Positions 30,801 through 39,205 of a DNA stretch of 64,000 nt are shown one piece after another (the first letter of the stretch is position 1; every line of letters begins with the position of its first letter). The stretch comes from Paludibacter sp. (GTDB lineage Bacteria > Bacteroidota > Bacteroidia > Bacteroidales > Paludibacteraceae). The position numbers were made by a program, and so were the translations under genes. Where the stretch lies: positions 124,001-188,000 of the forward strand of contig JAQTTH010000002.1 in NCBI GenBank assembly GCA_028710895.1, written 5' to 3'. The notes below the pieces were generated by a model. The model did no database searches, was not told where the DNA came from, and saw only the letters and a program-made list of their open reading frames with translations.

Positions 30801-31894
30801 ATGGAAAAGGGATTTCTGAATCAGAGATAAAGAAAATTTTTGATATATTTTACCAGTCCGACAACAGCGAAATGGGAACCGGAATTGGATTGGCATTGGC
30901 AAAAGCACTTGTTGAAAAACATAATGGTACGTTGAAGTATGAACAAAATGAGGCGGGTGGATCAACTTTTGTGATTTCAATCCCCAACATGATAGCGAAG
31001 CAATCGAATGCCACAAAACAGGATGGCGATATTGTATTGGCTGACACAGAGTATAATAAGCATTTGCGTAACACAGAAACCGATGCCGTAAAAGAAGAGA
31101 GAAATGTAAAGCTCCTGCTGGTCGAGGATAATGTTGAACTGATAAAATTAACTGCGGAATATCTTAGTGATTATTATCAAATATTTACGGCTACTAATGG
31201 TGAAGAAGCGTTGCAACTAATGGCAGAAGAGAATATTGACATAGTTGTAAGTGACATAATGATGCCGATTATGGATGGTTATCAACTATGTGAGGCAATA
31301 AAAACCGATACACAAAATTGTCATATCCCGATTATTTTATTGACAGCAAAAACAAATGTTGAATCGAAAATAATGGGACTCGAATATGGCTCAGATGCGT
31401 ATCTGGAAAAACCATTCTCGTTGGAACATTTAAGAATGCAGATAAATAATCTACTGAATAGTCGTCAGCGCTTGCGGGAGTTATTTGCATCTTCGCCGGC
31501 ATTATCACCGGTAGAAATTGCTGTATCCAAGAAAGATCAGGCTTATATCGAAAGACTTAACAGCGAAATAGAGAAACATTTACTGGATGTAAATTTCTCA
31601 ATCGACACGTTATCAGACTTTATGAATATGAGTCGCTCCAATTTTTATAGAAAAATTAAGAGTATTTCGGGTATGTCGCCAAACGATTACCTTAAAACAA
31701 TTCGATTGAAAAAAGCGGCCGAGTTACTTCTGAGTCAGGATTACCGGATAAACGAAGTATATGAGCAAGCCGGATTTAGCTCATCTTCCTACTTTGCTAA
31801 ATGTTTCAAAGAACAATTTGGCATGCTTCCACGCGAATTTGTTACCAAAGCCACTAAAGGAATTAATCCGAAAGAAGCAGATATAGAGGAATAA
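27833..31894 (+). CDS. Hybrid two-component system sensor/regulator (HTCS)
   Basis: A 1353-residue one-protein signalling system; the ATG at 27848 would give a tighter signal peptide. Residues about 25-690 are a two-bladed-propeller sensor made of repeats such as NGLSHNTVWCVMQDSYDFMW and IWVGTNRGLYLFD, followed by a Y_Y_Y domain (about 715-780), a membrane helix (785-808), a HisKA domain with His846 in NISHEIRTP, a HATPase domain (about 944-1055), a receiver domain with Asp1141 in VVSDIMMP, and an AraC-type HTH (about 1250-1335). In PULs of this type the periplasmic propeller binds a released oligosaccharide and the HTH activates susCD and enzyme operons. It sits between the two enzyme clusters and is the only regulator in the PUL, so it probably controls both strands. 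Confidence 0.97.
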   Translation: MTIQQMKKALLALLIIICVFETKASRTLPFVKYQVENGLSHNTVWCVMQDSYDFMWFGTSDGLNCFDGKNFRIFRSNSQDKSSIGNNFIQSLYEDEQHDIWVGTNRGLYLFDRKSESFSYFNQKTEDGVLISSNVSKIIKSNSGTIWIATLGQGIFIYNPKTKTLVQNSTFTSFVMSLLETPNGNIFATSRLSGLICFDKNGKYLRSYVPADSKNGLNNIEISTLCFQNNALWFNVGTFGFYKLDFKTGQMKAIASENNLPVVSNIRKIFAYSTNQLWVGGDNGLYLFDIQNEHFSRIDDPSNPKSLNDQSVYDITRDREGGMWVSTYFGGVNYLPKNLKPFEHYFPKYQSGSISGKAISQFCEDPLGNIWIATEDGGLNYLDTKTQQARIYKPAGAKNSISYHNIHSLLLDQNKLWIGTFSRGIDIFDIRNKTFKNYQHRRDDSKSICDNAIYSIFRDSEGDIFVGTAWGVSKYNRASDSFAIIDEIGPMVHVFNMLEDSHGYLWVATYNAGVFRMNMKTKKWSHYVHNADDPNSVSGNSVISLFEDNRHTIWLGTEGGGLCSFNNKSETFTSFDAENKLLPNPVIYAIQQDEFGNFWIACNAGLVRINPYTKKNRLIFTKADGLQSNQFNFRSSLRAHDGKMYFGGINGFNAFYPKDFTENRYIPKVRIVDFKLFNKRVAVTDEGSPLSEPIYDLDKLQLQYNQNTFSLSFAALSFQAPEKNQYSYMLEGIDKNWMELDNGNNTASYTNLQPGTYTLHVKGSNNDGLWNQKEATLVITILPPFWKSGFAYFLYLIIFLSAMYWLYRNWIRRLSHQNEERLKGFREKQERESYLSKINFFTNISHEIRTPLSLIKLPLERIINSGDGNEKTKDFLSTINKNTDYLLNLINQLLDFRKTEETEFQLHIRTHDVKALLQDLFIRFKHGADIQNIELTINLPHDDLLVGVDREAFNKIVSNLLSNALKYANSKSEMKLEVFERHFEVRISDDGKGISESEIKKIFDIFYQSDNSEMGTGIGLALAKALVEKHNGTLKYEQNEAGGSTFVISIPNMIAKQSNATKQDGDIVLADTEYNKHLRNTETDAVKEERNVKLLLVEDNVELIKLTAEYLSDYYQIFTATNGEEALQLMAEENIDIVVSDIMMPIMDGYQLCEAIKTDTQNCHIPIILLTAKTNVESKIMGLEYGSDAYLEKPFSLEHLRMQINNLLNSRQRLRELFASSPALSPVEIAVSKKDQAYIERLNSEIEKHLLDVNFSIDTLSDFMNMSRSNFYRKIKSISGMSPNDYLKTIRLKKAAELLLSQDYRINEVYEQAGFSSSSYFAKCFKEQFGMLPREFVTKATKGINPKEADIEE

Positions 31895-31946
31895 TACCGA
31901 TATCTGTTTTCAAAACCTTTGTCAATTCTAATCACAATTATCATCA

Positions 31947-34900
31947 ATGAAAAAAATCTTTTTTTTATTCTTATTCTTTTCCTTATCATTCGTTACAATA
32001 GCTCAACAAACTATTCAACGCGTTGAGGGTAGTCCTTATCCTTACTCCTCAGCACCGGATAAACTCTATCTGACTTCCGAAACTGCCTATACATATTCTC
32101 AAAAAATAGCCGTTCAGTCGTTACAGGGGATTTTGGCCAAAACAAAGCCCGAAATCCTGAGAGACGCTCATGGTCATCGGGCTGTGGTTGGAAAATATGT
32201 TCCGATTGATGTCACTTATTATTCCAATTTTCAGGGATTACTTACCAAATATGCAAGCCGTCTGAGTGGTTATATTTTGTGCGATGCTAAGCAAAGTTCG
32301 ACTAATGTAGCGTTTTCGTTGGGTGGAATTCTAAATGCAGTAGCGATTCCTGCCGATATTGAAGCTTCGGCCATTGCTGCAGGACTGACATTGAAACTCG
32401 ATGTGCGTGGAAAAGATGAAACTTGGGCATTGGCGAATTATGGTACACAATTCAGTAAAACAATTGCTTCTTACCAAAATGTTTTTGACGATCGTGGCTT
32501 GTATTTGGGCGATTTCAGCACGTTTGCCGGAGCTTTCCAGTTTTGGGACGATAGCTCTACCGGAACATTGGCAACCAGCGTTTACAACAGAATGAATGCA
32601 GGGGCAACCTTTTTTGGATGGGGTGCCGGCGAATATGCCACAGTGGAACAATTGTCGAAAAAATCGATGTTGATTCATCCTTCCGATTTTAGTCCAAATT
32701 TGTCGACTCTTTGTAATGTACCTGTGGCAGTGCCCAGGCAGAAAGACCCCGTAACTCCATATAAAGTCGTTCCAAATGTACATACAGTGTGTTTTGTTAT
32801 GTCGGATGGGGATAATATTCAATGGCTTTCGGGTGCATCCGATGATGTTAATACATGGGTTAATCCGAACCGTGCCCGATTAAATTTGGGTTGGACTATT
32901 TCTCCCGCTTTAGTTGAATTGGCTCCGGCTATGTATCGTAAATATGTTGAAAATGCATTAACCACTTCTGAGTGTCGAAATGTTTTGGTGGCAGCACCGT
33001 CGGGAGTTGGCTATCATTTTCCCGGCATTTTCCCCAATTTAGCCAATGAGTGTGATTTGCTGAACAGATATATGAAAAAAGCCGATCTGGGCATTGTCAA
33101 CATTATTGATGTAGATTTAGGCGCACATAATCCGAATCAGTATTTACGTCAAAGTAATATCGACGCATTGTTTTATTATACTTACGGAGCAAACTATACC
33201 GGTATGAACGGTAAAATTTCGTGGTACAAGGACAAACCTTCTATTGGTGGTCGATATACTTTGTGGGGAACCCTTTCGGCTCCTGATGCATTGGCGGCTA
33301 AACTCAATGCGGCTTCCACCAACATTTACACCGAAGGGGGATATAGTTTGATTCCCGTTCATGTGTGGTCGCGCAATGTAACCGATGTAATGGAGTGTAT
33401 CAGGCAGTTGGGTCCCAATGTTCGTGTTGTAGCTCCCGATGAATTTGTATGGTTGATACGCAAAAATATCAAAGGGCTGAATTTGGGCAACGGAAATGGT
33501 TTGAAAGGCGAATATTATAAAGGGGCCGACTTTGACACATTGAAATACACACAAAATGACAGTCGTATAAATTTTGAATGGGGAACATTGTCGCCCAATA
33601 CTACTAGTTTGGGCAATGATAACTTCTCGGTGCGTTGGTCGGGACAGGTACAACCCGTTTATTCGGAGAAATATACATTTTATAGTACTGTCGACGATGG
33701 TGTGAAACTAACAATTAATGGTCGTACTCTCGTTGATACACTCAATGCTGTAGGTGGGGGTGTTTATTCGGATACGATTACACTTAAATCGGGTCAGAAA
33801 TATGACATCACGGTGGAATATAAAGAAAAAACAGGCAATGCCACTTGTGGATTGGAATGGGAAAGTGCCTCGCAGGTACGTCAATACGTTCCACGAACCC
33901 AACTCTATAGCCGTGCACAGTCGACAACGGGATTAATTACCGCTTATTCCGATTGCAATTTCGCAGGTTTTTCGGTAGGTTTGAAAGTGGGCGATTATAA
34001 TCAGGCTGCTCTAAACGCGCTGGGTATGTACGACAAAGACATTGCATCGTTGAAAGTACCAATGGGATATAAGGTTGTGCTATACGAAAATGACAATTTT
34101 GGTGGAGCATCTGCTGAAATCACAACAGATTCAACCTGTTTGAATGATTGGACTGACAGAGTTTCATCGTTGAAAGTGAAATCTAATGGACTAACAAATC
34201 TGGATGGTGTTTATTTTCTCAAGAATAAAGGCAGCAACATGAATATGGAAGTAACCGGAACGTATGAGGCTTTGGCTGACGGTGTAAATGTGGACCAAAA
34301 TACTCCAACTTCAACTATTAATCAGCAGTTTAAGCTTACTCATTTAGGTGATGGCACATACAGTATTTTGGCCATGAATAGTAAAAAATCACTTGATATA
34401 GATGGCTTTAGTATGCTCGATGGTGGCAATGTGCAGCAATGGAGTTATTATGGTTCTGCCAATCAGCAATTCATTTTGGTAAATGGCTCTGCCGGATACT
34501 ATAAAATTATTGCTAAGCATAGTGCTAAAGTTATTGAGGCCGCATCTACAGTTAGTTTGGCAAATGTTCGTCAGTATTATGATTACAATCAGTCCAAAGC
34601 CCAATGGAAGCTTGCGCCTGTAACACCTTTTGTAAATAGTACAGGCACCGGACTGAGTGCAGAATACTTCAACGGAATGAATTTCGAAACTTCGAAATAT
34701 GCAACTGTTGATACCACCATAAATTTCGATTGGGGTACCGGAGCACCATACTCAAAAACAACTGTCGATCAGTTTTCAGCCCGCTGGGAAGGTAAAATTC
34801 AACCAAGATTTACAGGCAACTATATTTTTTACATCAACAGCGATAATGGCAGAAGGTTGTGGATTAATGATCAGCTTATTATTGATAAATGGCTAAGTGA

Positions 34901-35336
34901 CTACGGCATCGAGTATTCAGGAGCAATATCATTGGTGGCTAATCAAAAATACAATATCAAACTTGAATATTTCGAAGATGCCGGAGGTGCAGGATGTAAA
35001 CTGGAATGGATGAGTAGCATGCAGCCGCGTGAAGTTGTACCGAAAAGCCAGCTGTTTCCTAAAAGTCTTTCAGGTGTAGAAAATCAATATGCCGATAATG
35101 GCATAAACATTTATCCAAACCCCGTTACTAACGGGGTTATGTATGTAAATACAGGCAATGTAACTCCTGGCAGCTCTCTCAAAATTACCATTTATGATAC
35201 ACTGGGAAAAGTTGTATTGAATACATCATTAAGTAATTCTGAAAGTATCAATACGTCTGGTTTACAGCCAGGGATGTATGTTGCCACATTCGTCAATAAT
35301 GAAGTCTCAGTAAATAAACGAATTATTATCCGCTAA
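31947..35336 (+). CDS. GxGYxYP-family putative glycosidase with PA14, crystallin, ricin modules and T9SS tail
   Basis: 1129 residues with signal peptide (cleavage near TIAQQ). Residues about 25-505 match the GxGYxYP family of putative glycoside hydrolases; the name motif appears as SGVGYHFPG near 351. Then follow PA14 (about 515-655, GLKGEYYKGADFDTLKY), a beta/gamma-crystallin-like domain (about 660-748, YSDCNFAGFSVGLKVGDYNQ and VVLYENDNFGG), a ricin/CBM13-like trefoil (about 750-890, with repeated QQF and QQW-type elements), a second PA14 (about 900-1038) and a T9SS sorting domain (NGINIYPNPVTNG to the end). The enzyme activity of the family is not established as far as I know. It heads the second plus-strand operon, 10 bases before GH2. 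The four extra domains suggest tethering to polymer at the cell surface. Confidence 0.88.
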   Translation: MKKIFFLFLFFSLSFVTIAQQTIQRVEGSPYPYSSAPDKLYLTSETAYTYSQKIAVQSLQGILAKTKPEILRDAHGHRAVVGKYVPIDVTYYSNFQGLLTKYASRLSGYILCDAKQSSTNVAFSLGGILNAVAIPADIEASAIAAGLTLKLDVRGKDETWALANYGTQFSKTIASYQNVFDDRGLYLGDFSTFAGAFQFWDDSSTGTLATSVYNRMNAGATFFGWGAGEYATVEQLSKKSMLIHPSDFSPNLSTLCNVPVAVPRQKDPVTPYKVVPNVHTVCFVMSDGDNIQWLSGASDDVNTWVNPNRARLNLGWTISPALVELAPAMYRKYVENALTTSECRNVLVAAPSGVGYHFPGIFPNLANECDLLNRYMKKADLGIVNIIDVDLGAHNPNQYLRQSNIDALFYYTYGANYTGMNGKISWYKDKPSIGGRYTLWGTLSAPDALAAKLNAASTNIYTEGGYSLIPVHVWSRNVTDVMECIRQLGPNVRVVAPDEFVWLIRKNIKGLNLGNGNGLKGEYYKGADFDTLKYTQNDSRINFEWGTLSPNTTSLGNDNFSVRWSGQVQPVYSEKYTFYSTVDDGVKLTINGRTLVDTLNAVGGGVYSDTITLKSGQKYDITVEYKEKTGNATCGLEWESASQVRQYVPRTQLYSRAQSTTGLITAYSDCNFAGFSVGLKVGDYNQAALNALGMYDKDIASLKVPMGYKVVLYENDNFGGASAEITTDSTCLNDWTDRVSSLKVKSNGLTNLDGVYFLKNKGSNMNMEVTGTYEALADGVNVDQNTPTSTINQQFKLTHLGDGTYSILAMNSKKSLDIDGFSMLDGGNVQQWSYYGSANQQFILVNGSAGYYKIIAKHSAKVIEAASTVSLANVRQYYDYNQSKAQWKLAPVTPFVNSTGTGLSAEYFNGMNFETSKYATVDTTINFDWGTGAPYSKTTVDQFSARWEGKIQPRFTGNYIFYINSDNGRRLWINDQLIIDKWLSDYGIEYSGAISLVANQKYNIKLEYFEDAGGAGCKLEWMSSMQPREVVPKSQLFPKSLSGVENQYADNGINIYPNPVTNGVMYVNTGNVTPGSSLKITIYDTLGKVVLNTSLSNSESINTSGLQPGMYVATFVNNEVSVNKRIIIR

Positions 35337-35346
35337 AATTTAATCA

Positions 35347-38157
35347 ATGAAAATATCCGCTCTTTACATAAAATTCATGCTTTTATTGCTATTGCCTGTT
35401 TCCGTAATGGCTCAATGGACTCCTACGCTTACGCCTATCCGCTCTCAATGGGGACGAACAGTAGATGTAAACAATCCGTTACCCGAATATCCACGTCCTC
35501 AAATGGTGCGTACCGACTGGTTGAGTTTGAACGGTTATTGGCAGTACAAAAGTGGCTTGAGCTCCGACACTGTTCCCCGCAATCAAACTTTATCCGGCAA
35601 AATAGTTGTTCCATTCCCAATTGAAGCAACGCTATCGGGTGTTGTGAAACATTACGACCGCCTTTGGTATCGTCGCACATTTACTGTTCCGACAGCCTGG
35701 ACAGGTAAACGCATTTTGATGCATTTTGGAGCTGTTGATTGGGAATCGGAAGTATTTATCAACGGTGTAAGCAAGGGAATTCACAAAGGCGGATATGATG
35801 CTTTTTATTATGATATTACCAATCAACTTATAGGCACAGGTCCTCAGGAAGTTATTGTGCGGGTATTTGACCCAACCCGCGATTACGGGCAGCCGCGTGG
35901 AAAACAAACCACCGCTCCAAGTGGAGCCATGTACACCTGTGTTACCGGAATATGGCAAACAGTTTGGCTGGAACCTGTAGCTAACAAAAGTATTGGTAGT
36001 CTGAAAATGATTCCGAACATTGATAAAAGCCAGCTAGCTGTCACTGTCTATAATGCTGACTCAACCGGATTGACCCTAACCGCTACAGCCAGGGATGGCG
36101 AAACGGTGATTGGAACAATTACCTCAAAGTTGAACAAAGAATTTACAATTCCGGTACCCAATGCCAAATTGTGGTCGCCCGAAAGCCCATTCTTATATGA
36201 TTTAACAGTAGTAGTAAAACGCGGAACTGAAACCATTGATTCTGTATCGAGTTATTTCGGTATGCGAAAAATATCACGCGTGACGGTTGGTAGTGCTACC
36301 AAACTGTATCTTAACAATAAGTTTGTTTTTCAAATGGGTCCATTGGATCAGGGCTTTTGGCCCGAAGGAATTTATACTGCACCGACCGATGCAGCTTTAA
36401 AATCGGATATTGAACAAGAAAAAGCGCTTGGATTTAATATGGTGCGCAAGCATATAAAAGTTGAGCCTCAGCGCTGGTATTATTGGGCAGATAAATTAGG
36501 AATTCTGGTTTGGCAGGATATGCCTTCGGCAAATTCGTACGACACTCCAACAGGTGTAACAACCGACGAAGCAGCACATACTCTGGAAATGACACGCATG
36601 ATAAACTCACATATCAGCAGTCCGTCTATTATAATGTGGGTGCTATTCAACGAAGGTTGTGGGCAGTTCGATACCAAAGGCCGCGTAGATTTGGCTCATG
36701 CACTTGACCCATCGCGACTCATAAATCAGGGAAGCGGTGGTATGGTGGCAACACCAACAAGTGCCGGCGATGTAATTGATGCACACCGTTATCCGGCTCC
36801 GCTATGTGAAATAAAACCAAATCAGGCCTCAGTGAGTGGTGAATATGGAGGTGTGTTTTACAATGTGGCAAACCATCAATGGGGCTCTCCAGGGACAAAT
36901 AGCGACCATGCGCTCAGTACTGCTGAGTTAGTGAAAATGTACTCGAGTCTGGCCGATCAGGTGACTTATTACAAAACATATTGGAATTTGAGTGCTGCCA
37001 TTTATACTCAAATAACCGATGTTGAAACTGAGATTAATGGTCTGCTGACTTACGACCGCATTCCCAAAGTGGATGTGAATCAGTTTCGGGCTATCAACGA
37101 GAGAATTATCAATCAAAATGTAATTTCAACAGTTGACGTTGTTCCTACTTCTCAAAAAACTGCACAAACATGGAAATATACAACCACTCAACCAGCAACT
37201 ACCTGGGCGAATACAGCTTTCGACGATAGTGCCTGGAAAACGGCTCCGGGTGGTTTTGGAACAGCAGGAACTCCGGGTGGAGTTGTTCGCACAACTTGGG
37301 CTACTACCGATATTTGGATGCGTCAGCAATTTACATTAAGCGATTGTAAGCGCGATGAGTTACCGAAGCTAGCTTTAAATATTCATCACGATGAAGATTG
37401 TGATGTGTATATAAATGGTGTTTTGGCAGGCTCTTTCAATGGTTATACATCAAACTATGAGCTTGATTACATAAAAAAAGAGGCTCGAAATGTGTTAGTA
37501 GTAAATGGAAAAAATACAATAGCTATCCATTGTATTCAAAAAAGTGGTGGACAGTATATTGATGGAGGAATAGTGAAAATTGTTAATTCAAATGATACAA
37601 CTTTGGCTTTCAGTCCTAAGCCCATATTGGGAACTATGAATCAACTAACCGAACTGAAACTTCAATGGCGTCCGGGAAATTTGGCAACATCGCACAAAGT
37701 GTATCTGGGCACCAACAGTATTTTGCCGGATTCCACTTTGATTAGTACTCAAAGCGACACAACATTAATTGTCAGTAATTTAAAAGAGGGGACAACATAC
37801 TATTGGAGAGTGGATGAAGTGAACAATTCAAACACAAAAACCGGATATGTTTGGAGTTTTACGACCAAAACCAGTACTGGAGTTAGTGCCCCAACAATTA
37901 AACTATCTCGAATTTTCCCCAATCCGTTGAAAAAGAATGAACTTTTGCAGCTCGAATTAGGTGAAGATGCCAATAAATTTGATTATGTAGGAATCTGGTC
38001 AACAAGCGGTGTTTTACTATTTCAACAACCTGTAAACGGGATGAAGAAGATAAATATGAGCTTGCAAGATCACAACCTATCTGCCGGGATATATTTTGTC
38101 AGACTCGAGGGTGCTGGTACTTCAAGCGTTTCGCAAAAACTGGTGTATATCAGATAA
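35347..38157 (+). CDS. GH2 beta-glycosidase with jelly-roll and fibronectin-like domains, T9SS tail
   Basis: 936 residues with signal peptide ending VMAQ. The sugar-binding, sandwich and TIM-barrel domains of GH2 fill about 25-600. Glu436 in LFNEGCGQF is the acid/base and Glu499 in VSGEYGGVF the nucleophile, with YDRLWYRRTFTVP and NGVSKGIHKGGYDAFYYDIT as family markers. About 610-750 is a second jelly roll (TTWANTAFDDSAWKT, DIWMRQQFTL), about 760-850 a fibronectin-type domain (GTTYYWRVDEVNNS), and the last 75 residues a T9SS sorting domain (LSRIFPNPLKKNELLQLELG, AGIYFVRLEGAG). GH2 covers beta-galactosidase, beta-mannosidase and beta-glucuronidase; I cannot choose from the residues seen. The tail places it at the cell surface. 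Confidence 0.92.
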   Translation: MKISALYIKFMLLLLLPVSVMAQWTPTLTPIRSQWGRTVDVNNPLPEYPRPQMVRTDWLSLNGYWQYKSGLSSDTVPRNQTLSGKIVVPFPIEATLSGVVKHYDRLWYRRTFTVPTAWTGKRILMHFGAVDWESEVFINGVSKGIHKGGYDAFYYDITNQLIGTGPQEVIVRVFDPTRDYGQPRGKQTTAPSGAMYTCVTGIWQTVWLEPVANKSIGSLKMIPNIDKSQLAVTVYNADSTGLTLTATARDGETVIGTITSKLNKEFTIPVPNAKLWSPESPFLYDLTVVVKRGTETIDSVSSYFGMRKISRVTVGSATKLYLNNKFVFQMGPLDQGFWPEGIYTAPTDAALKSDIEQEKALGFNMVRKHIKVEPQRWYYWADKLGILVWQDMPSANSYDTPTGVTTDEAAHTLEMTRMINSHISSPSIIMWVLFNEGCGQFDTKGRVDLAHALDPSRLINQGSGGMVATPTSAGDVIDAHRYPAPLCEIKPNQASVSGEYGGVFYNVANHQWGSPGTNSDHALSTAELVKMYSSLADQVTYYKTYWNLSAAIYTQITDVETEINGLLTYDRIPKVDVNQFRAINERIINQNVISTVDVVPTSQKTAQTWKYTTTQPATTWANTAFDDSAWKTAPGGFGTAGTPGGVVRTTWATTDIWMRQQFTLSDCKRDELPKLALNIHHDEDCDVYINGVLAGSFNGYTSNYELDYIKKEARNVLVVNGKNTIAIHCIQKSGGQYIDGGIVKIVNSNDTTLAFSPKPILGTMNQLTELKLQWRPGNLATSHKVYLGTNSILPDSTLISTQSDTTLIVSNLKEGTTYYWRVDEVNNSNTKTGYVWSFTTKTSTGVSAPTIKLSRIFPNPLKKNELLQLELGEDANKFDYVGIWSTSGVLLFQQPVNGMKKINMSLQDHNLSAGIYFVRLEGAGTSSVSQKLVYIR

Positions 38158-38211
38158 AATGAACTCAGACTGAATATATAAGTACTTATTCAACCTTATT
38201 CCCAATTAAAT

Positions 38212-39204
38212 ATGAAAAAACAACAGCTAAGTTTTCTGATTATTCTCTCTTTTTTAATTTTTGGTTATCAACCGATTACTATTATTGCTCAAAAGGCAGG
38301 AAATCCGGTTTTTCAAGGATGGTACGCTGACCCCGAAGGTACTGTTCTGAATAATGCATATTGGATTTATCCCACTTATTCTGCACCCTATGAGAAACAG
38401 GTTTTTATGGATGCATTTTCTTCGAAAGACCTTGTACATTGGACTAAACATAGCCACATAGTTGATACATTGCACATAAAATGGGCCAAGAAGGCTATGT
38501 GGGCACCAGCTATTGTAAAAAAGGCAGATAAGTACTTTTTGTTTTTTAGTGCCAACGATATTCAAAATAACAATTCGGTAGGTGGAATAGGTGTTGCGGT
38601 TTCAAGTAAACCCGAGGGTCCATTCAAAGATTATCTCGGAAAGCCTTTGCTCGATAAATTCTATAACGGTGCACAGCCCATAGATCAATTTGTTTTTCAG
38701 GATAAAAATGGTCAGTACTATATGATTTACGGAGGTTGGAGACACTGTAATATAGTCAAACTTCAAAGCGATTTTAAAGCGTTTATGCCATTTTCGGATG
38801 GAACTACTTTCAAAGAAATTACTCCCGAAGGCTATGTTGAAGGTCCGGTAATGTTTTGCCGGAATAATAAATATTACTTTATGTGGTCGGAGGGTGGATG
38901 GACCGGGCCTGATTATAGGGTAGCTTATGCCATCAGCGATTCGCCTTTTGGCCCATTTACCCGAATAGGATTGGTGTTGCAGCAAGATGCCCGAATTGCA
39001 ACAGGGGCAGGACATCATTCGGTGATTAATGTTCCGGGAACAGATGAATGGTATATTGTTTATCATCGCCGCCCGTTGACTGAAACGGATGGAAACTCCC
39101 GTGTAACCTGTGTGGATAAGATGTATTTTGATACTGATGGAAAAATTAAACCCGTGGTAATGACATTTGAAGGCGTGAATCCCAGACCTCTGAAAAATAG
39201 ATAG
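38212..39204 (+). CDS. GH43 glycosidase with complete catalytic triad
   Basis: 330 residues, signal peptide ending near IIAQ. A single five-bladed propeller with all three GH43 carboxylates: Asp40 in WYADPEG, Asp158 in PIDQFVFQD and Glu210 in YVEGPVMF; WAPAIVKKADKYFLFF and GAGHHSV are also typical. GH43 enzymes are inverting arabinofuranosidases, xylosidases or galactosidases. The role in an alpha-mannan PUL is unclear: it may trim side chains on fungal heteroglycans. No sorting tail. Its stop is one base before the ATG of the following GH92, so the two are translationally coupled. It makes a useful contrast with the degenerate GH43 at 13865. Confidence 0.92.
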   Translation: MKKQQLSFLIILSFLIFGYQPITIIAQKAGNPVFQGWYADPEGTVLNNAYWIYPTYSAPYEKQVFMDAFSSKDLVHWTKHSHIVDTLHIKWAKKAMWAPAIVKKADKYFLFFSANDIQNNNSVGGIGVAVSSKPEGPFKDYLGKPLLDKFYNGAQPIDQFVFQDKNGQYYMIYGGWRHCNIVKLQSDFKAFMPFSDGTTFKEITPEGYVEGPVMFCRNNKYYFMWSEGGWTGPDYRVAYAISDSPFGPFTRIGLVLQQDARIATGAGHHSVINVPGTDEWYIVYHRRPLTETDGNSRVTCVDKMYFDTDGKIKPVVMTFEGVNPRPLKNR

Positions 39205-39205
39205 A

